A stretch of DNA of 17,638 nucleotides, from contig CAYNYF010000089.1 of assembly GCA_964401385.1 (NCBI GenBank), positions 1 through 17,638 of the forward strand, in the 5' to 3' direction. This DNA comes from CAYNYF01 sp964401385 (GTDB lineage: Bacteria > Planctomycetota > Phycisphaerae > SM23-33). Both the position numbers and the translations under genes were made by a program. A model generated the notes under the pieces. The model was given only the letters and a program-made list of their open reading frames with translations, made no database searches and was not told the origin of the DNA. This document shows positions 1-7,337 of this stretch, one piece after another; position 1 is the first letter of the stretch, and the number at the start of each line of letters is the position of its first letter.

Positions 1-58
1 CCTCCTTGAGGACCTCACGCTTCCAGTCTTTCAGGTCGTCGGGATTATCGAACAGCAC
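1..58 (-). CDS. Possible start of an unidentified gene running off the left edge
   Basis: On the minus strand a GTG at 58-56 is preceded by GGAGG (71-67) at a spacing of 8 bases. It opens a frame reading VLFDNPDDLKDWKREVLKE and leaving the window. The frame stays open back to a TGA at about 122-120, and the translated composition (acidic and basic residues mixed, Trp, Leu) looks protein-like. The plus strand also stays open here in one frame, so the coding strand is not settled. No family is recognised. If real, it lies downstream of dxs on the same strand, after a gap of about 155 bases. Confidence 0.2.
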   Translation of the reverse strand, partial: MLFDNPDDLKDWKREVLKE

Positions 59-183
59 AGCGATTGCCTCCGAACGCTGATCGAGCAGGGCTTCGCCCGA
101 CTGCCATTGTCGCTTACCATATCAGAAGTTGAGGCGTCGGCTCTCATGCGATTTGCGATCATTGGTTTTTCGCCGCCGCGCGT

Positions 184-198
184 GGGCATGGGCTGCCC
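184..198 (-). other. Small hairpin just downstream of dxs
   Basis: A perfect 5-bp inverted repeat GGGCA/TGCCC with a 5-base loop lies about 16 bases past the dxs stop codon. It could be a transcript 3' end structure. No T-run follows it in the direction of dxs transcription, so a classical intrinsic terminator is not supported. The half-site sequence equals the one in front of the Rrf2 gene at 7306-7319, which may be chance in GC-rich DNA. Confidence 0.25.
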
Positions 199-213
199 GT
201 CGGCCCGACCGCC

Positions 214-2289
214 TCACCGGGTGCGGCTCCGGCCCGCCGCCCGCCCGCCTGCCGGCCCCGCCTGCAAGTCGTCGGGCAGGTGTCGGGCAGGGTTCATGGT
301 GGCCGGCTTGCGATGGCTCGGTTCCGGGACCGCCCGGCGGTCCAGGCATTGGATCATCGCCCGGGCCAGGCCGTCGGCGTCCAGGCCGGCCTCGGCGAGC
401 TGCTGGGAGCGGCTGGCGTGGGCGATGAACCGATCGGGCAGCCCCAGCAGTTTGACGTTGCCCGCGTCCAGCGACCGCTGGGCGGCGAGTTCCATCACGG
501 CCGAGCCGAACCCGCCGGCGACGGCGTGGTCCTCCACGGTCAGCAGCGGCCCGCCTGCAAGCTGGTGGGCAGGCTCGCCCGAGCCGATCAACTTGACGAT
601 GAGCGCCGTGTCCAGGGGCTTGGCGAACCTGGCGGAATACACGGCCGCTTCTACGCCGGAGGCGTCCGCGAGGGTCTCGGCGGCCCGGACGGCGTGCTCG
701 ACGGTGGCGCCCAGAGCCAGGAAGGCCCCGTCTCGGCCGGGGCGCACGAGACAGCCCCGCCCGAGAACAAAGGGCGCGTCGGTGCCGTTGAGCGGCTGCG
801 GCACCTCGTCCCGCGGATACCGGATCGCGCAGGGCCTATCCAGCGAAATCGCCAGATCCAGCGCCGAACGCAACTCCACCTCGTCGGCCGGGGACATCAG
901 CACCATTCCAGGCAGCCCGCGAAGATACGCGATGTCCAGGAAGCCGTGCTGCACCGCACCGTCCGAGCCGACCAGACCCGCCCGATCCACGCAAAAGATC
1001 AGCGGAAGCTTCTGCAGGGCGATTTCCTCGAAGACTTGGTCGAAGGCCCGCTGGAGGAAGGTGGAATAGATCGCCACGACCGGTCTGAGGCCGGTCTTTG
1101 CCAGCCCGGCGGCCATGGCCACGGCGTGAGACTCGCTGATGCCCACGTCGATGCAGCGGCGGGGAAAGGCCTCCCGGAACCGGTCCAGCCCCGTTCCCTG
1201 CGGCATGGCGGCGGTGATGGCCACGACGCGCTGATCGCGACGGGCCAGGGCGATCAGGGCGTCGGAGAAGACCCTCGTCCACGTCGGGTGCGGTCGAGAG
1301 GGGAACTCCACCACGCCCTTGTTGACGCTGTGGGCGCTGGGGGAGTGGAAGCGGCAGGGGTCTTCCACGGCGTAATCGCATCCCCGGCCCTTCTGCGTGT
1401 GCACGTGCAGCAGAACCGGCTCGGGGATCCTGGAGACGCCGCGGAGAATCGTCAAGAGCGCCTTCGTGTCGTGCCCGTCCACCGGGCCGAAATAGCGAAA
1501 GCCCACCGACTCGAAGATCGGCGCCCCGTGCACCGTCGCATGCAGGCCGTGCTTGATGTTGCGCAGGGTCTCGGCGATGTCGTCGCCCAGAGGCACGTGG
1601 CGGAGCACCGTCTCGGCGGACTGCTTGAACCCGGTGTACGTCTGGGTAAGGCGGATCCGGTCCAGCAGGCCGGCCAGGGCGCCCTTGGTGACGTCGATGG
1701 CCATGGAGTTGTCGTTCAGGATCACCAGGAACTGCCGCTTCAGCAAGCCGGCGTTGTTGAGCCCCTCCAGCGAGACGCCGTTGACGATGGAGGCGTCGCC
1801 GACCAGGACCACGATCCTGCGGTCGACCCTGCCGGCGGCCTGATCGGCCCAGGCCATGCCGGTGGCGATGGAGATCGCCGTGCCGGCGTGGCCGGTGGAG
1901 AACAGGTCATATTCGCTCTCGTCCGGGCACGGGAAGCCGCTGATCCCGCCGGCCTGGCGGAGCGTGCCGAATCGCTCGCGCCGCCCGGTGAGGATCTTGT
2001 GGGCGTAGCATTGATGGCCCACGTCCCACAGCAGCCGATCGCGGGTGAAGTCGAAGACCGTGTGCAGGGCGATGGTCAGCTCGGCCACGCCGAGATTGCT
2101 GGCCAGGTGTCCGCCCGTGCGGGAGACCGTCTCGATGATCTTCTCCCGCAGCTCCTCGGCGAGCTGGGTGAGCTTGCGCACGGGCAGCTTCTTCAGGTCG
2201 GCCGGTGAGTTGATTTGCTCCAGCAACTTGCCATCCACCTCATCAAGGGCGCGCCCGGGCAGCCGGCCGCTCGCATCCCATTCCGACAC
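214..2289 (-). CDS. dxs: 1-deoxy-D-xylulose-5-phosphate synthase
   Basis: DXS condenses pyruvate and glyceraldehyde 3-phosphate, using thiamine diphosphate (TPP) and Mg2+, in the first step of the MEP isoprenoid pathway in the cytosol. The 691-residue frame shows the family order: N-terminal HLASNLGVAELTIALH (61-76), the TPP motif region GDASIVNG to NDN (164-194), the pyrimidine-domain catalytic Glu in GISESHAV (E386), YSTFLQRAFDQV, DRAGLVGSDG (435-444), and a transketolase C-terminal domain with VEDHAVAGGFG and GLPDRFIAHAS. Family members are usually about 620-640 residues; the extra length is mostly a Pro/Arg-rich tail after about 650. The start is a GTG with GAAGGA at 2308-2303, a long spacing of 13 bases. 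Oddities are GDA where most DXS have GDG, and QHG where THxG is usual. It follows the prenyl transferase gene by 85 bases, an ispA-dxs pairing common in bacteria. Confidence 0.95.
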   Translation of the reverse strand: MSEWDASGRLPGRALDEVDGKLLEQINSPADLKKLPVRKLTQLAEELREKIIETVSRTGGHLASNLGVAELTIALHTVFDFTRDRLLWDVGHQCYAHKILTGRRERFGTLRQAGGISGFPCPDESEYDLFSTGHAGTAISIATGMAWADQAAGRVDRRIVVLVGDASIVNGVSLEGLNNAGLLKRQFLVILNDNSMAIDVTKGALAGLLDRIRLTQTYTGFKQSAETVLRHVPLGDDIAETLRNIKHGLHATVHGAPIFESVGFRYFGPVDGHDTKALLTILRGVSRIPEPVLLHVHTQKGRGCDYAVEDPCRFHSPSAHSVNKGVVEFPSRPHPTWTRVFSDALIALARRDQRVVAITAAMPQGTGLDRFREAFPRRCIDVGISESHAVAMAAGLAKTGLRPVVAIYSTFLQRAFDQVFEEIALQKLPLIFCVDRAGLVGSDGAVQHGFLDIAYLRGLPGMVLMSPADEVELRSALDLAISLDRPCAIRYPRDEVPQPLNGTDAPFVLGRGCLVRPGRDGAFLALGATVEHAVRAAETLADASGVEAAVYSARFAKPLDTALIVKLIGSGEPAHQLAGGPLLTVEDHAVAGGFGSAVMELAAQRSLDAGNVKLLGLPDRFIAHASRSQQLAEAGLDADGLARAMIQCLDRRAVPEPSHRKPATMNPARHLPDDLQAGPAGGRAAGRSRTR

Positions 2290-2317
2290 TCAGTTCGTTT
2301 ATTCCTTCACTACGGTC

Positions 2318-2347
2318 TAAAACCCGCTCCCGCAACGCAAGTGTCAA
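2318..2347 (-). promoter_or_regulatory. Possible internal promoter for dxs
   Basis: In the ispA-dxs gap the minus strand carries a perfect -35 hexamer TTGACA (2347-2342). After 18 bases comes a poor -10 candidate, GTTTTA (2323-2318). It would give dxs its own transcript in addition to read-through from ispA. The weak -10 keeps confidence low. Confidence 0.3.
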
Positions 2348-2374
2348 GATTATTCTCCGGCGGATGGATCGGGC

Positions 2375-3280
2375 TCAACGGTTCCTCCGGGACAAGAGTG
2401 CCGCCAGGTCTCGCAGTTTCGCCGCCCGCGGCCCGAGGTGCTCCAGCGCCGCCAGGGCCTGATCGGTCACCTCCCGGGCCAGTCGCCGGGCGGGCTCGAT
2501 GCCCAGCTCGGCGGCGTAGCTTCGCTTTCGGTCTCTGGCGTCCTTGCCGGCGGTCTTGCCCAGCATTTCGGTGGGCTGGGTGGCGTCCAGCAGGTCGTCG
2601 GTGATCTGGAAAGCCAGTCCGATTTTCTCTCCGAAACCGCTTAGCGCCCTGAGTTTTTTGGAATCGGCCCCGGCGCAGATGCCGCCCATGCGGGTCGCCG
2701 CCCGGATCATGGTGCCGGTTTTGCGCACGTGGATGTATTTTCCGCCCTCGGCCCCATCCGGGACGGGGCAGAGCCCCATGTCGGCGACCTGTCCGGCGAT
2801 CATTCCGGCCGGCCCGGCCGCCGCCGCCAGCTCCGCAACCAGCTTCGTCGCGATCGAGGCATCGGCCAGACCCAGCGAGAGCACCTCAAACGCCCGCGTC
2901 AGCAGGGCGCTGCCGGCCAGGATGGCCATTGCCTGACCGAACTTGACGTGAGTGGAGGGGCGCCCGCGGCGAAGCGCATCATCGTCCATGGGCGGAAGGT
3001 CGTCGTGAACCAGGCTGTAGCAGTGAACCAGCTCGATGGCGACCGCGGCCGGGGTGGGCTCGGCCGCCCAGGCCTCCGGCGGGGCCACCGCCTCGGCCGA
3101 GAGCATCACCAGCGCCGGGCGGATGCGCTTGCCCGCGTCCAGCGAGGCATAGCGCATTGCCTCGGTCAGCGCCGCCGGGACGGAGGCGTCGCTGAGCCAC
3201 TTCTCGATCGCCGGGTTCACCGCCTCGGCGTACGGGCGGAGGAACCCGGCCAGATCTTCCGCTGCCTGCGGACTCGCCAT
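2375..3280 (-). CDS. ispA: Polyprenyl synthetase, farnesyl/geranylgeranyl diphosphate synthase type
   Basis: This 301-residue trans-prenyltransferase adds isopentenyl diphosphate to allylic diphosphates, making C15 or C20 prenyl diphosphate in the cytosol. The frame shows GKRIRP (50-55), the first Asp-rich motif HDDLPPMDDD with D93, D94 and D99 (the DDxxxxD form of bacterial FPP/GGPP synthases), RRGRPSTH, VRKTGTMI (185-192) and the second Asp-rich motif DDLLD (228-232). Y88, five residues before the first motif, favours a short product, but chain length cannot be fixed from this alone. The ATG at 3280 has GAGGA about 10 bases upstream. The gene is divergent from lpxA and precedes dxs on the same strand, so the two likely form an isoprenoid operon. 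No xseB, often found upstream in other bacteria, is present. Confidence 0.93.
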   Translation of the reverse strand: MASPQAAEDLAGFLRPYAEAVNPAIEKWLSDASVPAALTEAMRYASLDAGKRIRPALVMLSAEAVAPPEAWAAEPTPAAVAIELVHCYSLVHDDLPPMDDDALRRGRPSTHVKFGQAMAILAGSALLTRAFEVLSLGLADASIATKLVAELAAAAGPAGMIAGQVADMGLCPVPDGAEGGKYIHVRKTGTMIRAATRMGGICAGADSKKLRALSGFGEKIGLAFQITDDLLDATQPTEMLGKTAGKDARDRKRSYAAELGIEPARRLAREVTDQALAALEHLGPRAAKLRDLAALLSRRNR

Positions 3281-3318
3281 GAATCGGCCATCCTCGAGCT
3301 TGCCTGCTTCAGCATCAA

Positions 3319-3324
3319 ATTATA
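3319..3324 (-). promoter_or_regulatory. -10 box for ispA
   Basis: A perfect TATAAT on the minus strand lies about 39 bases upstream of the ispA ATG and would give a leader of roughly 30 bases. No convincing -35 hexamer is found at 16-18 bases, so this is only a candidate. Confidence 0.4.
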
Positions 3325-3378
3325 CAAGTCCAGTGGCGACCAACACACCCCCCGGGCCCAAAGGTCCGACAAAGGTTG

Positions 3379-3407
3379 TTGGCCGCGGCGCCGCCAGCGG
3401 GCATAAT
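3379..3407 (+). promoter_or_regulatory. sigma70-like promoter for lpxA
   Basis: TTGGCC (3379-3384) and CATAAT (3402-3407) are separated by exactly 17 bases. Transcription would start near 3414, which supports the ATG at 3449 over the in-frame TTG at 3413 as the lpxA start. The same -35 hexamer appears before the phosphoesterase gene. Confidence 0.55.
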
Positions 3408-3448
3408 CATTATTGTCGGCCGGGACATCCGGCCCGGGCAAGGCGAAG

Positions 3449-4273
3449 ATGGCCAGGAACATCCATCCTACGGCACTGGTGGACAAGCGGGCCGAGCTGG
3501 GCGCCGGCGTGGTGGTGGGCCCATACGTGGTGATCGAGCCCGACGTGACCATCGGCGATGACTGCGAGCTGATGACCGGCACCGTCGTTCGCCGCTACAC
3601 CGAGCTGGGCCCGGGCAACGTCGTTCACCCCTTTGCCGTCCTCGGCGGCGAGCCGCAGGATTACAAGTTCAACCGCACAAGCAAGACCTACCTGAGAATC
3701 GGCCGAGGCAACATCTTTCGCGAGCACGTCACCATTAACCGAGCCACGACCGAGGGCGGCGCGACCGTGATCGGCAGCGGCTGCTTCTTCATGGCCGCAG
3801 CCCACGTCGGGCACGACTGCGCCGTCGGGGATCACGTGGTCCTCACCAACAGCGTCGCCTTGGGCGGCCACGCTGAAATCGGCAGCCGCACCGTGCTCTC
3901 GGCCCACACGGGTGTCCATCAGTTCTGCTGGGTGGGCGAGCTGGTCATGAGCCGCGGGCATTCGGGCACGTCGCAGCACGTTCCTCCCTTCGTGATGATC
4001 AAGGACATCAATCACGTCTCAGGGCTGAACGTGGTCGGCCTCCGCCGGGCCGAGGACATCACCGCCGCGGACCGGGACCAGATCAAGCAGGCCTACCGTT
4101 TGCTGTACCGCTCAAGCCTCACCCCGGAGCAGGCGCTGGCGGAGATGGACTCCCACAATGACTGGGGCGCGCCGGCTCTGCGCTTCCGCGATTTCATCCG
4201 CCGGGTGCTCTCGGCCGAGGCCCCCTACGACCGCGGACTGGCCACCGCTCGCCCCGCCCAGCGCGCCAAGTAG
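3449..4273 (+). CDS. lpxA: Acyl-ACP:UDP-N-acetylglucosamine O-acyltransferase
   Basis: LpxA moves a hydroxyacyl chain from acyl carrier protein to UDP-GlcNAc, the first step of lipid A synthesis; it works as a cytosolic homotrimer. The 274-residue product (ATG at 3449) begins RNIHPTALVD, has left-handed beta-helix hexapeptide repeats to about residue 185, GGEPQDYKF (67-75), REHVTINRAT, and HVGHDC, where H122 matches the E. coli catalytic His125. GVHQFCWVG, QHVPPFVM and GLNVVGLRRA lead into the helical C-terminal domain. AAGG lies 5 bases before the ATG. Length is close to the E. coli enzyme (262). No lpxC, lpxD, fabZ or lpxB lies nearby, so the gene stands alone between divergent and convergent neighbours. 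It implies a lipid A-type outer membrane. Confidence 0.95.
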   Translation: MARNIHPTALVDKRAELGAGVVVGPYVVIEPDVTIGDDCELMTGTVVRRYTELGPGNVVHPFAVLGGEPQDYKFNRTSKTYLRIGRGNIFREHVTINRATTEGGATVIGSGCFFMAAAHVGHDCAVGDHVVLTNSVALGGHAEIGSRTVLSAHTGVHQFCWVGELVMSRGHSGTSQHVPPFVMIKDINHVSGLNVVGLRRAEDITAADRDQIKQAYRLLYRSSLTPEQALAEMDSHNDWGAPALRFRDFIRRVLSAEAPYDRGLATARPAQRAK

Positions 4274-4274
4274 G

Positions 4275-4312
4275 GCCTGCCTGGCCCCCTTGCCCCCGCC
4301 GGGCGGGCAGGC
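4275..4312. terminator. Bidirectional hairpin between convergent lpxA and phosphoesterase
   Basis: GCCTGCC (4275-4281) and GGCAGGC (4306-4312) form a perfect 7-bp stem that exactly spans the space between the two stop codons. The inner sequence is C-rich with a further CCCGCC/GGGCGGG pairing option. No clear T-run follows in either direction, so termination is inferred from position and symmetry. Confidence 0.45.
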
Positions 4313-5158
4313 TCACTTTTCGCCTCCGCCGTCGTCGCCGGTTTCATTCTGGGCGGACTCGTCCTGGCGGTAGCCGCTGGCCTCGACGCGTTCGATGTGG
4401 GTGGCGCGGCCGGTCTGCTCGTCGATGCGGATCAGCGCGCCCGACAGCCTCGGGTCTTCCGAGGCCACCTGGAAGGGCGTGGGCATGTTTGTGGTCAGCG
4501 CCCACAGCACCCGGTCCTTTCGGCGACCCAGGACGCTGTCGTAGGGCCCGGTCATGCCCAGGTCGGAAATATAGGCGGTTCCGCCGTCGAGGACGCGGGC
4601 ATCGGCGGTGGGGACGTGCGTGTGCGTGCCCACCACCGCGCTGACGCGCCCGTTGCAGAACCAGCCCATGGCGATCTTCTCGCTGCTGGCCTGGGCGTGA
4701 AACTCGATGATCCGGATCTTCACCGTTTCTGGGATCTCGCTGAGAATCGCGTCCACCGTCGCCCACGGCGAGTCGGCCGGGCCCATGAACATCTGCCCCA
4801 GCACGCACGCCACCGCGACCTGGTGCTCGCCCGACTTGGTCGGCACCACCGTCCAGCGCCTGCCGATCGCCTTGGCGCTGATGTTGGCGGGGCGGACGAT
4901 CCGTTCGGAAGTGGCCAACGTCGCGGTGATGTCCCGCTTGCGGTAGACGTGGTCGCCCAGGGTCACCACGTCGACGCCGTAATGAAGCACCTTGGTGAAG
5001 ATCTGCGGGGTCAGCCCGCTGCCCCCGGCGGCATTCTCGGCATTGCAGACGACCAGATCGATTTGATGCCGGCCGATCAGCTCTTCGAGGTGGTCGGCCA
5101 GGAGGCGCCGCCCGGGCTTGCCGACCACGTCGCCCACGCACAAGACGTTCACAGGCAT
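4313..5158 (-). CDS. TIGR00282/YmdB-family metallophosphoesterase
   Basis: This 281-residue protein belongs to the dinuclear metallophosphoesterase family of Bacillus YmdB, whose members cleave 2',3'-cyclic nucleotides and affect RNA turnover and development. That role is transferred from the family. The sequence shows LCVGDVVGKPGRR (metal-binding GDVVG), NAENAAGG, GVDVVTLGDHVYRKRD, FHAQASSEKIAMGW, GTHTHVPTADA and the C-terminal TAYISDLGMTGPYDSVLG. The second block is GDH where most relatives have GNH. The ATG at 5158 starts directly on the conserved domain and has GAAGGG about 9 bases upstream; the frame extends to 5317, but that extension is low-complexity and lies across the promoter. The gene converges with lpxA and is divergent from the glycosyltransferase gene. 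Which cyclic nucleotide or RNA it acts on is unknown. Confidence 0.88.
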   Translation of the reverse strand: MPVNVLCVGDVVGKPGRRLLADHLEELIGRHQIDLVVCNAENAAGGSGLTPQIFTKVLHYGVDVVTLGDHVYRKRDITATLATSERIVRPANISAKAIGRRWTVVPTKSGEHQVAVACVLGQMFMGPADSPWATVDAILSEIPETVKIRIIEFHAQASSEKIAMGWFCNGRVSAVVGTHTHVPTADARVLDGGTAYISDLGMTGPYDSVLGRRKDRVLWALTTNMPTPFQVASEDPRLSGALIRIDEQTGRATHIERVEASGYRQDESAQNETGDDGGGEK

Positions 5159-5212
5159 CAAGGCTACCCTTCTAGGCCCGCACGGCCACAATGGATTCCG
5201 GCACGGATTTGC

Positions 5213-5240
5213 ATTATATTTACCGGCGCCCTCCGGCCAA
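5213..5240 (-). promoter_or_regulatory. sigma70-like promoter for the phosphoesterase gene
   Basis: On the minus strand TTGGCC (5240-5235) and a perfect TATAAT (5218-5213) are 16 bases apart. Transcription would begin near 5206, giving a leader of about 48 bases before the ATG at 5158. This supports the shorter start. Confidence 0.55.
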
Positions 5241-5436
5241 CGGAAAAAGCCTCGAATCCGCGGCGGTGAGCGGCCCGGACGGGGGGGCGCGACGAAATGG
5301 CCCTTTTCTTTTCGCATAACTTATTTCCTACTAGAGATTTGCCGATAGTGCTCGTGGCGGCGAGCCCGGCGGCCGAGCGCGTCCGACTCGCTCAGACGGC
5401 CGGTGCGGATAGAATAGCGTTCAGGCGGAGTGCTGG
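5241..5436 (+). promoter_or_regulatory. Intergenic region upstream of the glycosyltransferase
   Basis: An AT-rich island at about 5300-5345 interrupts GC-rich DNA and is the likeliest place for the forward promoter of the glycosyltransferase. TACTAG (5329-5334) is a possible -10, but no good -35 partner is visible. CGGAG at about 5426-5430 serves as the ribosome site for the ATG at 5437. Confidence 0.25.
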
Positions 5437-7209
5437 ATGATCGCGGCGCATATCACGCACGAGGCGGTGGAGAAGGTCGGGGGCATCGGTGCCGTTATCG
5501 CAGGTCTGGTGACCTCCAAGGCGTACCAGCGGATATTTTCGCGCACGGTCGTCGCCGGCCCGCTGCTGGCGACGGACCGGCCGGCGGCGCAGCGGCTCGG
5601 CCCCGGCGGGAAAGTCCTGTACAGCTCTCTGGACGATCTCGACGCCGGCGGCTGGGCCGGCAGGTTCAAGCCCCTCGAACAGACCTACCAGGTCGGCATC
5701 ATCTACGGCATCCGCAAAATCACCAACGGCAACCACGCGGACAGCGCCGAGGTGGAGGTGCTGCTGGTGGACGTGTTCCGCTACAACCGGGATCGGCTGA
5801 ACCTCTTCAAGGCCGAGCTGTTCAGCAAGTTCGCCGTCCCCTCGGAGAGGTTCGAGCACATCTGGGAATATGAGGAGTACGTCCGGCTGGCCGAGCCGGC
5901 GTATGAGGCGCTGGGAGTGATCGGCTGTCGCGGCTCGGCCGAGGAGCCGCTGATCCTGCTGGCGCACGAGTACATGGGCATCCCCACGGCGCTGAAGGCG
6001 ATCCTGGACGGCCCCCCTCACGTGCGCACGATTTTCTACGCCCACGAGGTCGCCCCCGTCCGCCACGTCGTCGAAAAGCACGAAGGCCACGACCTGATGT
6101 TCCACAATCTCCTCGCCGCCGGCGAAGAGGCCGGAAAGAGCCTGGAGGAGTTCTTCCCGGAGGTCCGCGACAACTTCAAGTACGCGCTGGTCAAGGCGGC
6201 CCGATACTGCGACGCCATCTTCGCCGTCGGCGACATGATCGCCCGGGAGATGCGGTTCCTGGATCCGAGCTGCGGGGACTTGCCGGTGGAGGTCGTCTAC
6301 AACGGCGTGCCGGCGCGCCGGCAGACGCTCGACGAGCGTTGCCGATACCGCGCCGGCATGATCGAGTACGCCAAGAACCTGTTCGGCTTCAAGCCCGATT
6401 ACATCTTCACCCACGTGGCCCGCCCGGTGCTGTCCAAGGGCATCTGGCGCGACCTGGGCGTGCTGCACGAGCTGGAGGGGCTCCTCTCCCGGGCGGGGAA
6501 GTCCGCGGCGTACTTCATGCTCGGGACCCTGGCGGGCCAGCGACGCACCAAGGACGTGCTGCACATGGAGCGCAGCTACGGCTGGCCGGTGCATCACCAG
6601 CTTGGCTATCCCGACCTGTGCAACGGCGAGGAGACCCCGGCCGAGATGTTCGAGGACTTCAACCGAAACCACGAAGCCGTGCGCGTGGTGCTGGTCAACC
6701 AGTTCGGCTGGGAGTCGCAACTGTGCGGTCTGCGCATGCCGCGGCGGATGTCCCTGGCCCACATCCGCCAGGGCACGGACGTGGAGTTCGGCCTGAGCGT
6801 GTACGAGCCCTTCGGCATCAGCCAACTGGAGCCGCTCGGCTACGGGGCGATCTGCCTCGTCTCCAACGTTTGCGGGTGCCTGGGGTTTGCCCGCCGCTGC
6901 GCGCCCGGCCGCATGCCCCCCAACGTGCTGGAGGGCGACTTCACTCGCCTGCCCACCAGCCCTGCCCCGCGCCGGGCGACCCAGATCGGCCGGGACGACC
7001 GGGACGTCGTCGAGGCAGTCGAGGCCAAACGGCTGGCCCAGGAGCTGTTTCGGCGCCTGCCAAAGACGCGGGCGGAGATGGCGGAGCTGCTCGATAGCGG
7101 CTGGGAGCTGGGCAAGCGAATGGACTGGGAGCCGCTGGTAAGCGATCTCTTGGGCCCGGCGGTTCAGAGAACCTGGGAACTGGACAGGATCAACGGCTCG
7201 GCCACCTGA
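5437..7209 (+). CDS. GT-B glycosyltransferase, glycogen/starch synthase-like
   Basis: The 590-residue protein has the two-domain layout of glycogen/starch synthases, which add glucose from an ADP- or UDP-sugar to an alpha-glucan. The N-terminus shows EKVGGIGAVIAG (12-23), the counterpart of the K-x-G-G nucleotide-sugar loop. LLAHEYMGIPTAL, TIFYAHEVAPVRH and VVYNGVP follow. The C-terminal domain carries SVYEPFGISQLEPLGYG with the E-x7-E retaining-GT motif (E457, E465). The loop lacks the Asp of the common bacterial KxGGLGDV form and is nearer the KVGGIYTV of eukaryotic-type (GT3) enzymes, while the C-terminus is nearer GT5; the protein sits between the families. No glgB, glgC or glgP is adjacent. 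Glycogen synthesis is inferred, and other glucan or glycoside products are possible. Confidence 0.72.
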   Translation: MIAAHITHEAVEKVGGIGAVIAGLVTSKAYQRIFSRTVVAGPLLATDRPAAQRLGPGGKVLYSSLDDLDAGGWAGRFKPLEQTYQVGIIYGIRKITNGNHADSAEVEVLLVDVFRYNRDRLNLFKAELFSKFAVPSERFEHIWEYEEYVRLAEPAYEALGVIGCRGSAEEPLILLAHEYMGIPTALKAILDGPPHVRTIFYAHEVAPVRHVVEKHEGHDLMFHNLLAAGEEAGKSLEEFFPEVRDNFKYALVKAARYCDAIFAVGDMIAREMRFLDPSCGDLPVEVVYNGVPARRQTLDERCRYRAGMIEYAKNLFGFKPDYIFTHVARPVLSKGIWRDLGVLHELEGLLSRAGKSAAYFMLGTLAGQRRTKDVLHMERSYGWPVHHQLGYPDLCNGEETPAEMFEDFNRNHEAVRVVLVNQFGWESQLCGLRMPRRMSLAHIRQGTDVEFGLSVYEPFGISQLEPLGYGAICLVSNVCGCLGFARRCAPGRMPPNVLEGDFTRLPTSPAPRRATQIGRDDRDVVEAVEAKRLAQELFRRLPKTRAEMAELLDSGWELGKRMDWEPLVSDLLGPAVQRTWELDRINGSAT

Positions 7210-7241
7210 ACCGCCTCGGCCGCGGGGGACACATCTCGGCC

Positions 7242-7264
7242 GCAGGGCCACCTAAATCCCCTGC
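7242..7264 (+). terminator. Weak hairpin after the glycosyltransferase
   Basis: GCAGGG (7242-7247) and CCCTGC (7259-7264) form a 6-bp stem with an 11-base loop, 33 bases past the stop codon and just before the next promoter. Two near-identical CTCGGCCGC blocks lie immediately upstream. No T-run follows. Confidence 0.25.
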
Positions 7265-7267
7265 AAC

Positions 7268-7296
7268 TTGACCTCGGGCAAAACCGGGCCTAGAAT
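7268..7296 (+). promoter_or_regulatory. sigma70-like promoter for the Rrf2 regulator
   Basis: TTGACC (7268-7273) and TAGAAT (7291-7296) are 17 bases apart, the best promoter match in the window. Transcription would start near 7303, about 35 bases before the ATG. The spacer and the initial transcribed region carry GGGCA-type repeats, described separately. Confidence 0.65.
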
Positions 7297-7320
7297 TGTT
7301 TATATGGGCATTTTTGCCCG
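7275..7320. promoter_or_regulatory. Candidate operator: GGGCA inverted repeats
   Basis: CGGGCAAAA (7275-7283, inside the promoter spacer) is the exact reverse complement of TTTTGCCCG (7312-7320, just after the predicted start of transcription). The latter also forms GGGCA-TTTT-TGCCC (7306-7319) with a nearer half-site. Rrf2-family proteins often repress their own gene by binding such sites, so autoregulation is a reasonable inference. An RNA hairpin in the leader is the alternative. Confidence 0.45.
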
Positions 7321-7337
7321 GTATTGGAAGTTAGACG

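Noticed and set aside
280..2208. A 642-codon plus-strand open frame over dxs
   Set aside because: No recognisable motif and composition typical of antisense GC-rich DNA; dxs on the minus strand is unmistakable.
3413..3448. TTG start giving LpxA 12 more residues
   Set aside because: It coincides with the predicted start of transcription, and the ATG at 3449 has a ribosome site and the usual family N-terminus.
5159..5317. N-terminal extension of the phosphoesterase frame
   Set aside because: It is low-complexity, precedes the family's normal start and lies over a good promoter; the ATG at 5158 has its own ribosome site.
7213..7245. Two CTCGGCCGC direct repeats as a possible array
   Set aside because: There are only two short GC-rich copies with no regular spacing; no CRISPR-like structure is present anywhere in the window.
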